Shown here: piece after piece, positions 25,199 to 37,495 of the stretch
How the letters are laid out: every line of letters starts with the position of its first letter
How positions within the stretch are numbered: the stretch's first letter is position 1
Origin: Papiliotrema nemorosa
Taxonomy: Eukaryota > Basidiomycota > Tremellomycetes > Tremellales > Rhynchogastremaceae
Direction of reading: 5' to 3'
DNA: 64,000 nucleotides
Assembly (NCBI GenBank): GCA_032158125.1
Contig: JASKOT010000042.1
Location: 62,001-126,000, forward strand
Notes under the pieces: model-generated
The model's input: only the letters and a program-made list of their open reading frames with translations
Told to the model about the DNA's origin: nothing
Databases searched by the model: none
Translations under genes and position numbers: made by a program

Positions 25199-27039
25199 TT
25201 ACACAAAGACAATCTTGCCACCTGCGACTCGTCTATCAATCTTGATTGTCCTCTTCCCTACAGCGGTATAAATGACCTTGGAGACTCTCTCGTCACCCTC
25301 GACCCATCCCCTTGCGCGAGCTATAGCGCCCAGATTTTCCTTGGCGGACTGGACGGTTATATCCCCCTCTTCAGATCGGAACAGCATTAGCAAGAGATGA
25401 GAAAGGAGGATAGTGTCTGCAGTGATGGGTGGGGCTTTTGTCACACTGCTGAGGGTCGAGATCGAAGATGAGGTGGAGGGTGATGGGGGTGGGGCAGGGT
25501 CTGATTGGGAAATCAGGTATAAGTGTCGACTGGATGTTAGTGGACTAGTGATTGAGAGAGCACATACATCACGCTCTCAGGGTCGGCTTCCGCTTGAGAA
25601 TCGTCTTGACGTCCCTGGCGCATCATCTCGCTCAACGAGGAATGGACCGTGTTCTGTTGCCAAATCAGCGTAGATCTTGGGGGCTAATGGGACAAGTGCT
25701 TACGGTAGCCTTTTGTACCCATGCAAGATCCAGGTCCACACCCTCAACTTTTGATGATATTGGCTCAGCTGGCAGATCTTCCATCGGCTTGACAGGCGAC
25801 TGCCGGGGTGTCGTCTCTTGTGTGTCATCGTCCACCGATTCCTCCGCGGGGACTTCCGGCTTCATAGGCGAAAAGAGGGATGTCGATTCGGCGACCTTTT
25901 CGGGCGAAGCTGACCCCTCCCTGTTCTGCCCAAACCTGGCAGTCTGATCCGTCTCATCCTCCATAGGTTCCTTTTCCGGACTTCTAGATCGAGATCTAGA
26001 CGCTAAAACATTGGTCGACCGCTTCACCGAGCTACTTGAATTTCGCAAGATGCTCGCCCTGGAAAAGATGTTTCTTCCCACATTATCGTCGTCGTCCCGG
26101 AGTCTGCTGCCTCCCACTGGAGCCCTTGGCGTACCCATCAATTTGAGCGGACTGAAGCGGTTCAAAGTTTGAGTCTGGGTACCCTCAGGTGCCCGTCGCG
26201 GTGTCATCCCGTTTACGAGCGAGTTGGCAATATGGGGCATGTTTTGGGGTGTCTTGGCTGGAGTGCGGGCGTACAACGCAGCAGGCGGTGCAGTCATAGG
26301 CGGCGAAGGAGATCGAGGCATGGTTGAATGAGATGCGGATGGAGCAGGAGGCGAGGAATCGGTAGGGATGGGTGGGGGACGATGAGGGGCGATAAGCGCT
26401 TCTAGGTTTCGTAGTGCTGCCTCTTCGGCTTTGATCCTTTCCGCTACGGATCTCTCGGATTGATCAGACTTGTTCGAAGATGTATTCAACGCTTGCGTAT
26501 TCGAGATACCCTCTGTCGCCTGGGAAATCAGCAGTCCACTCACCCAGCCGGTAGCGCCTTCTCACCTCGTGGATCAGCCGTTCCAACTCTGCGACCCGTT
26601 CGCTCTGGGCAATATGAGCATCAACAAGTCGTTGAGTATGAGCCTTAGCCCTAGGTCCAGGTCGACTTTCCAGTCAGATATCGTCAGTTCAGACTACTCA
26701 CTAATCCTCCACAAGCGTCATGGCCGTTTTCAACATGACTCCAACCTGATCATTCCCGTCTTTCCCCTCAGCAGAAGTCTTCGCCTTGAACTCCTTCAAG
26801 GGCGTCACAGCTCCTCCATCTCTCTTTTCGACCTTTTTGTTGCCTGATCCTTCCTCACCGATAAACTTGAAAAGTCGAGCTTCGGACGGTTCGGCATCTC
26901 GGATAAGGGATAAAACGTCGGGAGTACCTAGGTACGCTTGGGCGAAAGGACCAGAAGAGCGGTAGTTGTGTGTCGAGAGGTGGATAATTTGCTCCGATTG
27001 AGCGTTCAAGTTGGCCAAGGTATCGAGGAGGGAGGGCAT
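25199..27039 (-). CDS. SPC34: DASH/Dam1 complex subunit Spc34, extended
   Basis: Outer-kinetochore DASH complex subunit that couples microtubules to kinetochores. The start at 27039 (MPSLLDTLANLNAQSEQIIH) leads to the Spc34 signature PFAQAYLGTPDVLSLIRDAE and PSEARLFKFIGEE. After a short intron comes a coiled coil, AHTQRLVDAHIAQSERVAEL, then AERIKAEEAALRNLEALIA. A long Pro/Ser-rich disordered segment follows (about 200-380) with many SP sites (SRSRSRSPEKEP, FSPMKPE, RQSPVKP), candidate CDK or Aurora targets. The protein then ends in a folded-looking domain of about 90 residues (TADTILLSHLLLMLFRSEEG, RTIKIDRRVAGGKIVFV). Yeast Spc34 is about 295 aa; this one is about 500. It shares a divergent promoter with the next gene. 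Confidence 0.8.
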
Positions 27040-27244
27040 GGTGGATCAGACCCAGGTGGTGGGATGATTGTTGACAAGATGGAACGTCCCACTCACTCTG
27101 AAACGCGTCGCGTCGGGGGAGCAAGGGGATTTTCCGAAGACGTCCGCTTCGTCATCATATGTTCGCTCCAACTACTCGTATCAAAGAGCGAGCCCAAGTG
27201 TCACCCAGGACACAGGAACGTGTGTCGAGCACCTCTACACAGCG

Positions 27245-28399
27245 ATGAGCCAAATCACCGTCTCCAGCGAACAGCTCGACAAGCTCCGCTTGTCGCTCCA
27301 ACGACCCAGCGAGGGTTCCTCCCGCACTCACCTTCCGACAATCTTACCTCTAGCCTTCCCAACGCCCCTCCATACCCTCAACATCCTGGTATCGATACAT
27401 ATCATCCATGCGATCCTCTCACATCCAACCCATGCGGCCTACTTTGCCGAGACAGGGTCCGACCCGAAAGATACCGCCGTCATGGGCGTCATGGGTCTTT
27501 ACCTGTCGTCTTCCGAAGATTGGTCGTCTCAAAATCTGCTCAGTGCAGCAGCATGGAAGGAAGGGAAGATGAATGACAGTCTAGTCAGTGAGATGTTTAG
27601 GATAGAAACGACAAGAGAGGCAGAACATGAGACGTTGAAGGGGATTCGGGTGGGAGGGAGGTGGGACCCCGGGGCCAAGCTGGTCGAAGACCTCGTGGGG
27701 TTCTTCAAGGGCTCTCCGGGTGTGATGGGCAGGATAAAGTGTGTCGGAGAATGGGTTCAGATGGTCATTGAGGATTCGTGGAAGGAGGGCGAGGACGTGA
27801 GAGGCTTTGTGGAGAATTGCTGCAATTGGGTGAGTCTCATACCTCTGGCCTCCTAACGTGATGTAGAGCTGACAAGTAGGCCGTGTCTTCGTGCCCTATA
27901 CTGGCAGACTTCTACGCGACATCAAAAGACGGTAAGTGGAGATATCACGTCCACACAGAGTGGTATCGAGGGCGACCGCTGATGATCAGCTTCGACATTG
28001 CCTTTTGCACCTCTCAGATTGATATATGACCTGGCATCGAGACAAGACACCTCGCAAGATCTGGGTTTGCGATTGCCAAAGCCGCAAGAATTGGAAGACC
28101 TTTCACCGTTGTCCCTGCCATTATCACCGCTGCTCACCGCTGGCGTCCTCGCGATCCCTGATTTGCCTTTGAGCACAATGCACAACGAGCGTCTTACTAC
28201 GAGCAGAGGAGTGCAGCGGCTCGATGTAGAGAGCTCACAGTATAAGGAGCTGCTACAACAGTCTGTCGAGGTATCTCGTTCACTGCGCGCCTCACTACAG
28301 GGCTGGAGCTACCTAGATATCCTTCTGGCAATGGAGGAGCTCGAAAAGCAGGAGGCGGGAGCGAAGCAGGGCTATCTATTGATACCTCGCAATGCCTAG
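27245..28399 (+). CDS. Uncharacterised protein divergent from SPC34
   Basis: Three exons, about 355 aa. The start at 27245 (MSQITVSSEQLDKLRLSLQR) is preferred; an in-frame ATG at 27068 would add 59 unconserved-looking residues and lie only 29 bp from the SPC34 start. I do not recognise a family. Visible features are an amphipathic helical segment (FPTPLHTLNILVSIHIIHAI), an acidic DWSSQNLLSAAAWKEGKMND, a CCNWAVSSCPILADFYATSK segment across the first splice site, and a helical C-terminus (YKELLQQSVEVSRSLRASLQ). There is no signal peptide or clear membrane span. Both introns are canonical (donors GTGAGT and GTAAGT). Confidence 0.7.
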
Positions 28400-29010
28400 A
28401 ACATGTAGGCCAGTCAATGCATCTCCCGACCTCGAGTGAGGCCTTTTGGCTGGATGCCCCCTGTAGAGTAGCCACACATGCGATTTCACCGGCCAAATTG
28501 CCTCTTGCAGCTTCACCGTGTCCCCCTTTGTTTGCCACCCATTTCAACCCAATTTTTTTTCGCCACCCCTCGACCCTCTCTCTCACATGAATTATTTGGT
28601 TCCGCTCCTCCCTCCTGCAGAAGGGTTGTAACCCATCAAAGGGCTATACACTCTGATTCATCAAGACGAAAGCCTCTTCGACGTTTGCATGGTATAGGTA
28701 CATCGATAACGTCGGTATTCAACACGCGCGACGCCTACGGGCCGACTTTTGATCAGGGAAGAAGAGGACACTCGACAGTGAAATGACGGAAATCTTAGAA
28801 CAGACCACCACCGACGAGGAAGAGATATAACATACCCCACCCTGCAACGATCATCACGCATCACATCGCGCCGAGGGACCACCTTGACGTGTTGTTCCCT
28901 CCTTCATACACTCTAGACCACTACTTGTGCACCATTCACCACTGCTCAACACATCAACACCCCTCAACCTCTCCCCGAGATTCCTCTGACCCAACCCCTC
29001 CTTTCGCGCC
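28400..29010. promoter_or_regulatory. Intergenic region upstream of CUF1
   Basis: About 610 bp holding the 3' end of the preceding gene and the CUF1 promoter and leader. A T-run lies near 28552-28560 and the last 150 bp are C/A-rich. I looked by eye for a TTTGCTC-type copper-response element and did not find a clear one. Confidence 0.4.
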
Positions 29011-32000
29011 ATGGTCCTCATCAACGACAAGAAGTTTGCCTGTGCGACGTGTATCAAGGGCCATCGTGTATCTGGATGCACTCATACCGACCGACCCCTT
29101 TTCGAGGTGAAGAAGAAAGGTCGACCCGCGACTCAATGCAAGCATTGTAGAGACAAGCGGAAGATCGGTACGGCTACCGGTACAAAGGTTCACACAAAGG
29201 TTCGTACTCTCCTCGGCCATCTCTACTACCTGTATGAAGCGCACTGATAACAGTGTGCGTGTCAAGAGACCTGTGGAGACTCTCAACCACCCACTGTCAT
29301 TCTACCTGGAACGAGCATCCCTGTTCCCATCATATCTGAAACATCCGCCGCCACTTCCGTTTCATCTGAAGGTGTGGACCAGGAGACCCGTAAAGGTCAA
29401 CCAGGAAGCAAAGCGACTTTTCCCAATGGACTCAAAGATGTCCACGACATGGCAGCTGCCGCAGAGGCACTTACCGGTATGGGAGGTGAAGATGAGGGGA
29501 TCAAGACTGCCGAGCGAAAGGGTGAGTACCCGCAATTTACCCTCACTAAACGTCAGTGGCCAATCTGCTTAATCCATGCCGTTGTACCACCGGTGGACCG
29601 TGCCGATGTTGTCAACCCAAACGAGAACGAGCAGAGTCCATTCGAGGTCCATCACCTAGCTCCAGCGGTGCACGGACACCCACCCATTCTCATGCTGTAA
29701 CCGACGGGTTGATCGAAATGTTCAAGACGAAAGCTACAACCTCTACCACCCCTACCGAAGGCGCTTCGTGCTGCTCGTCATCGGCTGGGCCATCTCGACC
29801 GCAAATCTCGACCAACCCTACCTGGGCTCAGTTGATGTCTCCCAAACCCAACTATCTCTCCCCCGAAAACATGCACCATCCAGCTCACACTTCGCCTCAT
29901 GTCCACAAAACCAAACTATACTCTCCTTACTCCACATCTGGACATAGTACACCTCGTCACGGTATGCGAAGGGAGAGCTCCCATGCCGGTCACCGGGGAT
30001 CTCACAACGCTCCAAGCTCGTCGACGACTAGACCGCCTTTACCGAGAATTCGACCCATCTCCGATATGAACAAGCTCCTTGGAGCAGTGTTCCGAGAGGA
30101 CGGCTCGGTAAACGAGCAAATCCCTCGCTCCGCACTCGGTCTACCGGGTATCAAGACTTTCGACACGATAGCTGAGAGTGGTGGGGTCAAGATTGAGCCC
30201 ATGGAAATGGAGGTCGACTTGCCAATTCAATTCCCCACCAACGAAGACGTAGTCATCGGCGCATGCTGCTGTGGTGACGATTGTGATTGTCCAGATTGTG
30301 CCACACACGGCAACCCATCTCGGACAGGGGAACCGCATCGACACACACACGGATGCGGAGAACACTGCAAGAGCTCTTTCGATTGTTCAGATCAACTATC
30401 CCTTCCCCGTGGAATCACTTCCATCGGCCATTTGCTGTCTATTGCTGCAGCGAATGTTCCTCCGCCTGCTCAACGTCGTCCGTTGGACCTCAATGCACAC
30501 GCTCACGATACTCGAGTATTGCCTCCTGCCGCGCGGATTAACGAAGACGCGGCGCGATCCTTGGGTTTGGTCACGCTTAAACCCCTCGAATGCTGTAATG
30601 GCCGATGCCAGTGCCCACCGGACAAGTGCGTGTGCGAGAAGGAGTGTTGTGGCTGCTGCATTCGCTGTGCATGCGACGAGGATGGAGATTCGACGATGAG
30701 AGGTGTCCCGCCAACGGCTGAGGCACCGAGTGCGAAGAGTTGTTGTTCGACCTCGGGCGACGCTCAGATCGCGCCGGGGACTGCAGCACGCGCCGGATCG
30801 GCATGTGGTAGCTCTACGCAGCCATCGTCACCTGCCAAGTCGCACAACGCGACACCTCCTCTCATCTCGCCGGGCACACTTATGCCGCCCGGGTCTACCC
30901 CTCCTTTACCATCCTCAGCTGGCAACCATGCCGAGTCATCCCGTCAGCCTTCGCCACACCCACCAGGCACCGCTCAAGCTGGTGCACTGCGTCGAGCATC
31001 TTCAACATCACAAGGTCGGACGCCGTCTGCTCCAGCGTCACGTCGAGCGACGATTACTCAACAAGCGGGCGTGCAACGATCCGGCTCGACGGGCAAACAA
31101 GCTAGCAAGGCCCTTGCGCTGCACACTACTCCTAATCACCCTCACGCCCACACATCCCATCGTCCGATTTTGCCCAAGCCGCCTTCGCAAGGCAGCCAGC
31201 TCGGTGTGCCAAAGAGCGGCAATCCAAGCAGAGTTCCCTCACCTGGAGCTCAGGGCCACCGCGCTGTGCCGTCTTCGGCTCAACACTCGGCGCAGGGTAG
31301 TCCATCGATCGGTGCTGTCCACAACGACAACCCTGCTCAAGCTCTTCGGCTGCCAGAAGCGGTCCAGGTGCCCTCCATGGTCGCCGTCCCCTCCTTGCCA
31401 GACTTTACGGGTCAACAATCGGGCCCAGACTTCTCAGTCAACAATTCCTTTTTCCAGCAACCTTTCGATCCCAATTTGGATCAAATTTACGCTCCGCCTT
31501 CCGCCAATGACAATACGGAAGATTACGTGATGGATGATGAGTTGATTGCGTTCATCAATCAGTTTACGGCGGAGAACGGAGACTCGGGCATGAACTTTGC
31601 CCAACCTCCCTCTTCGTCAGAAGGAAGTGTCGATCAACCGCTTGTCACGCCAGACATGTCCTTCGACAACACGTTCGACCTCGCAGGGAATGGCTCGCAG
31701 GGCGGTCGATCCAATGGCACTTCGATGGACGCTACCAATGCCGAGCAAGACTTTTTCACCATGCTGAGCAACGCTATGCAGAACACCTCGAACAATACCT
31801 CGATGCCTCAATCATACCCTCAGCCCACCTCATCGGCTCCCAATGGCACGATCCCGCCTTCTCAACATATCAACGCGCATTCTCAACAAATGCCGCCAAT
31901 GCAGCAGCCCGTGCCATCACAAAATCCTGATCCATGGTCTTCTACCCTGATGCAACAGAGGCGAAGCGGCGACATCTCGAATCAGGCTCAACCTTTGGGA

Positions 32001-32903
32001 TTAGGCGTCAGATCACCTCTACATCTTGGTGACGAGACCGATCCGAACAACCAGGCTGTGGATAACACTGGTTTCGCCGTCGCTCTCATTGATCTATTTG
32101 TCGGTCAACAAAACATGGCCAACGCTTCGGCTTCACAGGAACAGGCGCCCGCACCGATCTATCGTCAACTCCCACCTCAACAGACGGCCTATTTGCAGCA
32201 AATGTTGGGTGCTAATCCGGCATTCTCCCCTTCGCCCGATCCATCCGACTCTTTGAAGGTACAGCAACCCCCTGCTTCAAACATGATCGACCTGAGTAAA
32301 CCGCTCAATGCGCATGATGTAGAGAGGATTCTCAAGGCGTTGCAGGATCAACAAGCCAAAACTGCCACCTCTCCGAGCAACGAGTCTACAAATGGGAATG
32401 GTGTAAAGCAAGCTCAGCAAGCTCCACCGCCACCATCTCAACCTCAACTGTCGCAATCTCAGGTGCAACAGCAGGTCCAGGCCCAGATGCAATTTGCGCA
32501 AAGGCCGCCGGTCCAACAACCGGTCAAAGGGGCTCCTCCACCACAATTCAGCCAAGCTCCGAATGGCTTGTCGTATGACATGGCTAGTATGAATCCGTTT
32601 GGCAACGCGTCAGAGGAGCTATTCGAAAAGTACCTCTCGGATAGTGCCAATTCGATACAGGGCACGAATCCCTCGCAACCAGCACAAAATGGGTTTTCAT
32701 TCGATTCGGGGTTGAATGGTGGCGAGTCGGGTTTCGACTTTAGTCAACTGTGGAACGGCACGGGAAGTTCTGGAGGGGTATCAGGGGAATCAGGAGGGTC
32801 ACTGGGTACAGATGTGGCCGGAGGTGTGACGGGACAAGGGGATCTGGATCCTCGATTACAAACTCACTTGTTTGCCATGTACAGGCAAGGATTGGGCATG
32901 TAG
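29011..32903 (+). CDS. CUF1: Copper-fist transcription factor, Cuf1 type
   Basis: Exons 29011-29199, 29254-29521 and 29557-32903. The protein opens with a complete copper fist: MVLINDKKFACATCIKGHRV, SGCTHTDRPLFEVKKKGRP and QCKHCRDKRK, with the Cys/His zinc set and the RGHR-like and GRP minor-groove motifs. Downstream are cysteine clusters: NPCRCTTGGPCRCCQPK; CCCGDDCDCPDCATHG with HTHGCGEHC; and a dense 31-residue block at about 30590-30682 with 14 Cys (CCNGRCQCPPDKC...CCIRCACDED). Such clusters bind Cu(I) and switch activity in Cryptococcus Cuf1, which runs both copper uptake and detoxification genes. The remaining 700 residues are disordered, rich in Pro, Ser and Gln, and probably form activation domains. 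Length about 1,270 aa, large for yeast but usual for tremellomycete Cuf1. Confidence 0.92.
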
Positions 32904-33120
32904 CGTTTGTTGGATGGAGTATATAGAGTTAGTATTTCGCTTGCCTCTCTGTCTTTGTTGTATAGGATGCTTCATGTGAAGCCTACAGCGTTTCAAGGGT
33001 GCTCTATGAGCGATCAATCTAAGCAGTAGTTGCATCGCGATACAAGCTGAAAATTGTCAACACTATATAGTCCTGTGTCCAGCACAGGCAAGCTATACGT
33101 GTGAGAGGACACAGGTCAAT

Positions 33121-36100
33121 CTAGTGACCCAACAACCTGAACACTAGGTAAAGCACACATCCTGTAAACCTCAAAGCGGATAAACCGAGTACAGCCCAAA
33201 AGATGGCGGTGAGGTACGGGTTAAAAGTCGTCGATGTCGAAGCGGCAAACTTTGTAGAAATCCAATTGGTGAATACCGACGAGGTGAAGAGGAGGATCAT
33301 GAGCATGTTTACGCCCAAAAAGAGCAACACGACGTTTGTTCTGCCATATCAGCACGTACAATGTGTTGCGACATGTGTTGCGACGTGTGACAGAAGCAAG
33401 GGAGCGAGGCTTACCTGAAATTCCTATCTTGGTCTGCTCGTTTCGTTTCCGCGCTTCTCTTTTCATGCTTTTCCTTGACTGGAACTCGCAATTCTTGTCT
33501 TGCTTGTTGCCACAGAGCTTCAACGTCTTCCTCTTTGGTCGGCAGTGCCACTTCGGCCTATCAATCAGTAAAACTCTCTATATGGTTACATGTAGCGCGA
33601 GGCAGACTTGCCATTTCTTTCCCATCCTTTTCGACCTTTTTCGCCTGACCGAGATCTTTTGCCGACCCGTTGTCCCCCTTTGTACCCCATGATACGTCGT
33701 GCAAATTGCAAAAGGCGTATATGAGAAGAATGTTGACGTATGAAGGGAGAAGCAACAGGTATTGAACAAAAGAGGTGAGCATGTGCCACGGGTCCAGGAA
33801 GAGTATCGACGAGATGAGGTAGAGACCGTATGTCGCCTGCACGTCAGTAAAGGTCGTTCCAATATTATCGACTCACGATCAACGACAAGGCCAAATCGAA
33901 GAATGTCTTGTTATCAAACAACCCCTTGATATCGGTCCAGCCTTCGGTAGTGTGAGGAACAGTCTGATAGACCGTCCATCCTGCACAGTATAGAAGGATA
34001 CCCTGACAGACGGCAAAGAGCAGTATACTGCACTGTCAGCTCTGAACATGTAGAGGAATTGCCTGAACGCACCATATTGTGTACATCCAGTTAGATCCCT
34101 GCGGTCGATTACCTAGCGAACAGACGATAACAATAAAGCTGGACGTAAGCTCTGGTGCCTCCCACTTGTCAAATGAAGTGCCGCTTACATCAAGGCGATA
34201 TAGACCTTGTTGAAGATTTGGAAAATCTCATCTCCAGCACCTCCAAATGGATCCTTGGTACCTTTGATCGACGAGTCAATCAAAAAGTAGAAAGCCAGGT
34301 AAAACGAGGACAAGGACAAAAAATTGAAGATGAGATTGATGAGATTGTATACTGTCAAGATCATCAAGGCGCATTTCCGGAAAAAGTTGTGTCCAGAAGT
34401 CCAGATTCTCCAGAAGCAGACCATGGCGTATGTCGCAGCGAAGATGGAGCCATTCAACCATCGTCTTCGTTGAGATATGAATTCGGGTACGGTGGCAGGG
34501 ACATCTGTACCCGCTTTGGCGGATTTGACATATTGCAGTCTCCATTTAGCATTGCGTTTGGTGACAATCTCAAAGGCCAGAATTCGATCTTCGGCCAGGA
34601 ACTTGTTACGGTCGAAAATGGACGCTGTCGCTCCGGGGAGGTTCATCAGTTCACCGTGGAAGTACGAAGCGAGGGGACCGGTCCCATCGGCGTGATTGCA
34701 GACCGCCGCATACCGATAGGCGGAGAATGCACCAGGCAAGACCGAGATGAGACCAAATACCGACTCGAAAGGCTTATCGAGGATGTTTGACATCTTATAC
34801 TCGAAGTTTTGTCCCGCGACCAGAGGGTTCCAGAGGTATTTGCCAAATTTGCCGGTATCCGCAAAGATTTCTCCACACGCTCCTCCGACATTGACGTGTT
34901 TTTCAAACACCTTGTAAAGCTCGTAAATACTGGTCCCGCTGGGTTTGGTACCGACGTCGAGGAGAACACAGACATTGGGCTTGACGAGTGGTGCAAAGGC
35001 ATTGAAGAACCACCGATGGGAGTTGAGCTTCTTCTGGTTTCGCCTGAAGCGCATGAGTAATGAAGATCAATGAGACTGGTCGGCTCACTCTTTGAGGCAG
35101 AAGATAAACTGCACAGGGACTGACCCGTGACCGACTTCTCCCGTGTCCGAGACGACCACCTGAGATGTGGACCTGGGATTTAGTACTGCTCAGGGGCGCG
35201 CATTGCATCCACTCACTCGAAGATATGAGCCTGGGTTTCCTTGCCTGCCACTGTATCTTTCATGACACCCTGACAGTCAGCAAGTCGCCTTTTTCGCCGT
35301 GTGCTCGGCTCACCTCGGCATAGATCCCCATCAATTGCAACACCTTCAACACCCGAGGATCCACGACCTTTCTACCATCTGCGACAATGCACACTACGAC
35401 CTTCTTCCAAGCGTCATTGCCCCAAGTCTTTGACCTGTTTCGTGTACAGAGATGCGCAATATTCTTGATGACAGAGTTGAGCGTTCGGAGGAGTAAATCT
35501 GAGGTTTCGTTGTACATGGTCATTACGATCTGCCCTGTCAGCTTCTCTTTGCACCAGAATCTAGCGACATACGAAAAGCTCAGTCTTCCTTCCGTAGAGA
35601 TACGGCCGAAGGTTGAATTTGCTCCTCATGAAATCGTCGGGATCACACGTCGCAGCCGTATATCTCATCTTGGTCATTTCGTCCTGCTCCGCGCCGACAC
35701 TGCCAGCGGAGGGAGGTAACACACCCCTTGGTACCGGAACATCCATGATCAGGTTCCCGTTACTCAAAGGGATCTGCTTGACGACTCTTCGCTCCATCAA
35801 TTGTTTCCGCATAGCGTGCCAATGAGATGTTCCGCCATATCCGCTCGGAGGTGGACTGGGTAAGGGTTGGCCATATGGTGAGGCGGAAAAGGGGGCTGAA
35901 GGTGGTGGATAGCCGTTGTATTGGGCAGGAATTGCCGGTACAGACGGTACAACTTGACCCACGTCCCATCCTTCCTTTGCGGCGAGATGAGTCGTCGAGG
36001 AGTATGATTTGGTCTCGTCCGGAAAGTCGGTGTGATGGGAAGAGAATGAAGGACGAGGTTGCATTCCTGGATGGTTGTAGTTGTCGTATACGGGCGACGG

Positions 36101-36421
36101 GGCACGGTAAGCCGTAGGAGGGGCATAAGATGCGTGTTGGGGCGATGGTGCTCGATAGGTATTCTGATACGCCATCGCACCGTTGTCATACTGCGGTGAT
36201 GGCGCGCGGTTGACGTTGGTTGATACGCCTGAAAAGTATGAATCGGTCGGCTGGTAAGACGGAGCATTGGAGTAGGTCGACGGTTGGGAATAGGCAGACT
36301 GGGTGGACGCGTTGAGATGGTTGTTGGGAGATGGAGCTGGGTAAATGTCCCGACCTGGGGAAACACCTTGACCTCCCGTCCTGCGGGAGGGGTAATGGTT
36401 GTCTTGGTAACCGTAGCTCAT
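33121..36421 (-). CDS. Chitin synthase, division 1 (class I-III type)
   Basis: Membrane glycosyltransferase (GT2) that polymerises UDP-GlcNAc into chitin. Residues 1-195 are Tyr/Pro/Ser-rich with three RAPSP repeats. The chitin synthase N-terminal region ends [20 protein letters not shown] and is spliced to [20 protein letters not shown]. Catalytic landmarks follow: [58 protein letters not shown] (EDR) and [20 protein letters not shown] (QRRRW). Several membrane spans come next, and the [12 protein letters not shown] motif typical of division-1 enzymes, before two final spans ([33 protein letters not shown]). At least nine short introns. Which cryptococcal CHS gene it matches cannot be told by eye. 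Confidence 0.92.
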
Positions 36422-36803
36422 ACCTGATGAGACGGAGAGTAGAGAGTGTGGACAAGGATCGATGGGTCCCTGTCGAGGAGTAGGGAATGTGGGCGACTCG
36501 ACCAGCCAGCGATGAGATGAAAGAGAGAATGGGAAGATGGGGTTGAGTCAAAGGGTACCCCCTTGTGCTCTTCGTCGTCTTGGCCCATCAGCCGAAAGAG
36601 GCCCCGTCACACGCGTTGAAACACAGAGTTTCACATTTTAAGGGCAATCAGAGTTTTCGGACCCTGACATTACAAACTGTTCAGGGGAATTTCCTAATAG
36701 ACCACGGGGGTGAACATCACACAAACAGAATCTCGATTACAAGAATATCCCGGGCGACTCCAACCGTCTCTGACCACTTGACAACGGTCGAAGCCTCGTT
36801 GCG
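36422..36803. promoter_or_regulatory. Divergent promoter, chitin synthase / SANT-like gene
   Basis: About 380 bp between divergent starts. The part next to the chitin synthase is pyrimidine-rich on the sense strand. No specific site was assigned. Confidence 0.4.
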
Positions 36804-37461
36804 ATGGGGCGCAAGAGGCACCCAACAGGAGCAATGACCCCTGCTGATGTATCGAGTGATGCAAGCCAATCTCTTCTGTACCACCTCACCAACTCATACC
36901 AGACCTCAATGTCCGCTGCTCATCCCCCACATCGAGCTAACAAACGCGCTAGAGAAGAGTCCACCGACGATTCACCCAAGCGATTATTCATCGGCCGCGC
37001 ATGCTGCCCACCGTTTGTATTCGCGCTAGGTGAAGGGATGACCGCGACGAATCGAGAATGGCTGAGATCTGGCTCAGTCAATGAGATGGACTATGATGCT
37101 GAGACTCGACAATTCTTCTCTGCCCAAGCTAGGGATGACAACACCCACGGCGGAAGTGCGAGCAAGGGATCAAGAGCGTCTTCCCAGAGTGATCTGTCTG
37201 ATGGTTGGAGCCGAAGACAAGAGGTGTTTCTATGGAAAGCGCAGGTGAGCATTAGATCTGATTGCTCTGATCAGGCAGCTCCGATACGGGGAAGGGAAAG
37301 AATGGGAAAAGGTAGTCAAGATCGTAAACAAGGCAGATCCTGACAGCAAGCCGCATACTCTTTGGGTAGGCGTTGGATTCGGCCTCCATCATATGGCTGA
37401 CGTTATGCAGGAGTGTCAGGAGAAATGGGCCGAAGTGAGACGGGAGAACTTGGCGTTGTAG
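36804..37461 (+). CDS. Small SANT/Myb-like protein (tentative)
   Basis: Three exons (36804-37244, 37279-37375, 37411-37461), about 195 aa. The first intron is only 34 nt; using the acceptor at 37278 keeps a sensible frame. The N-terminal 140 residues are polar and disordered with a basic KRAREE patch. The C-terminal 55 residues read WSRRQEVFLWKAQLRYGEGK, EWEKVVKIVN, HTLWECQEKWAEVRRENLAL: three helices with evenly placed tryptophans, as in Myb/SANT or trihelix DNA-binding folds. The function is unknown and the fold is an inference from the Trp pattern. Confidence 0.6.
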
Positions 37462-37495
37462 GTCCAACGTGTAAAAGTTGAGCCATGCTCGTACA

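Noticed and set aside
26640..26710. In-frame stop in SPC34 after VED.
   Set aside because: Splicing from GTGAGT to the upstream AAAG acceptor rather than the nearby CTAG turns the split codon into Tyr and continues the coiled coil.
30703..31530. A 275-codon plus-strand frame inside CUF1.
   Set aside because: Arg/Leu-rich shadow frame of low-complexity CUF1 sequence; the CUF1 frame carries the conserved Cys motifs on both sides.
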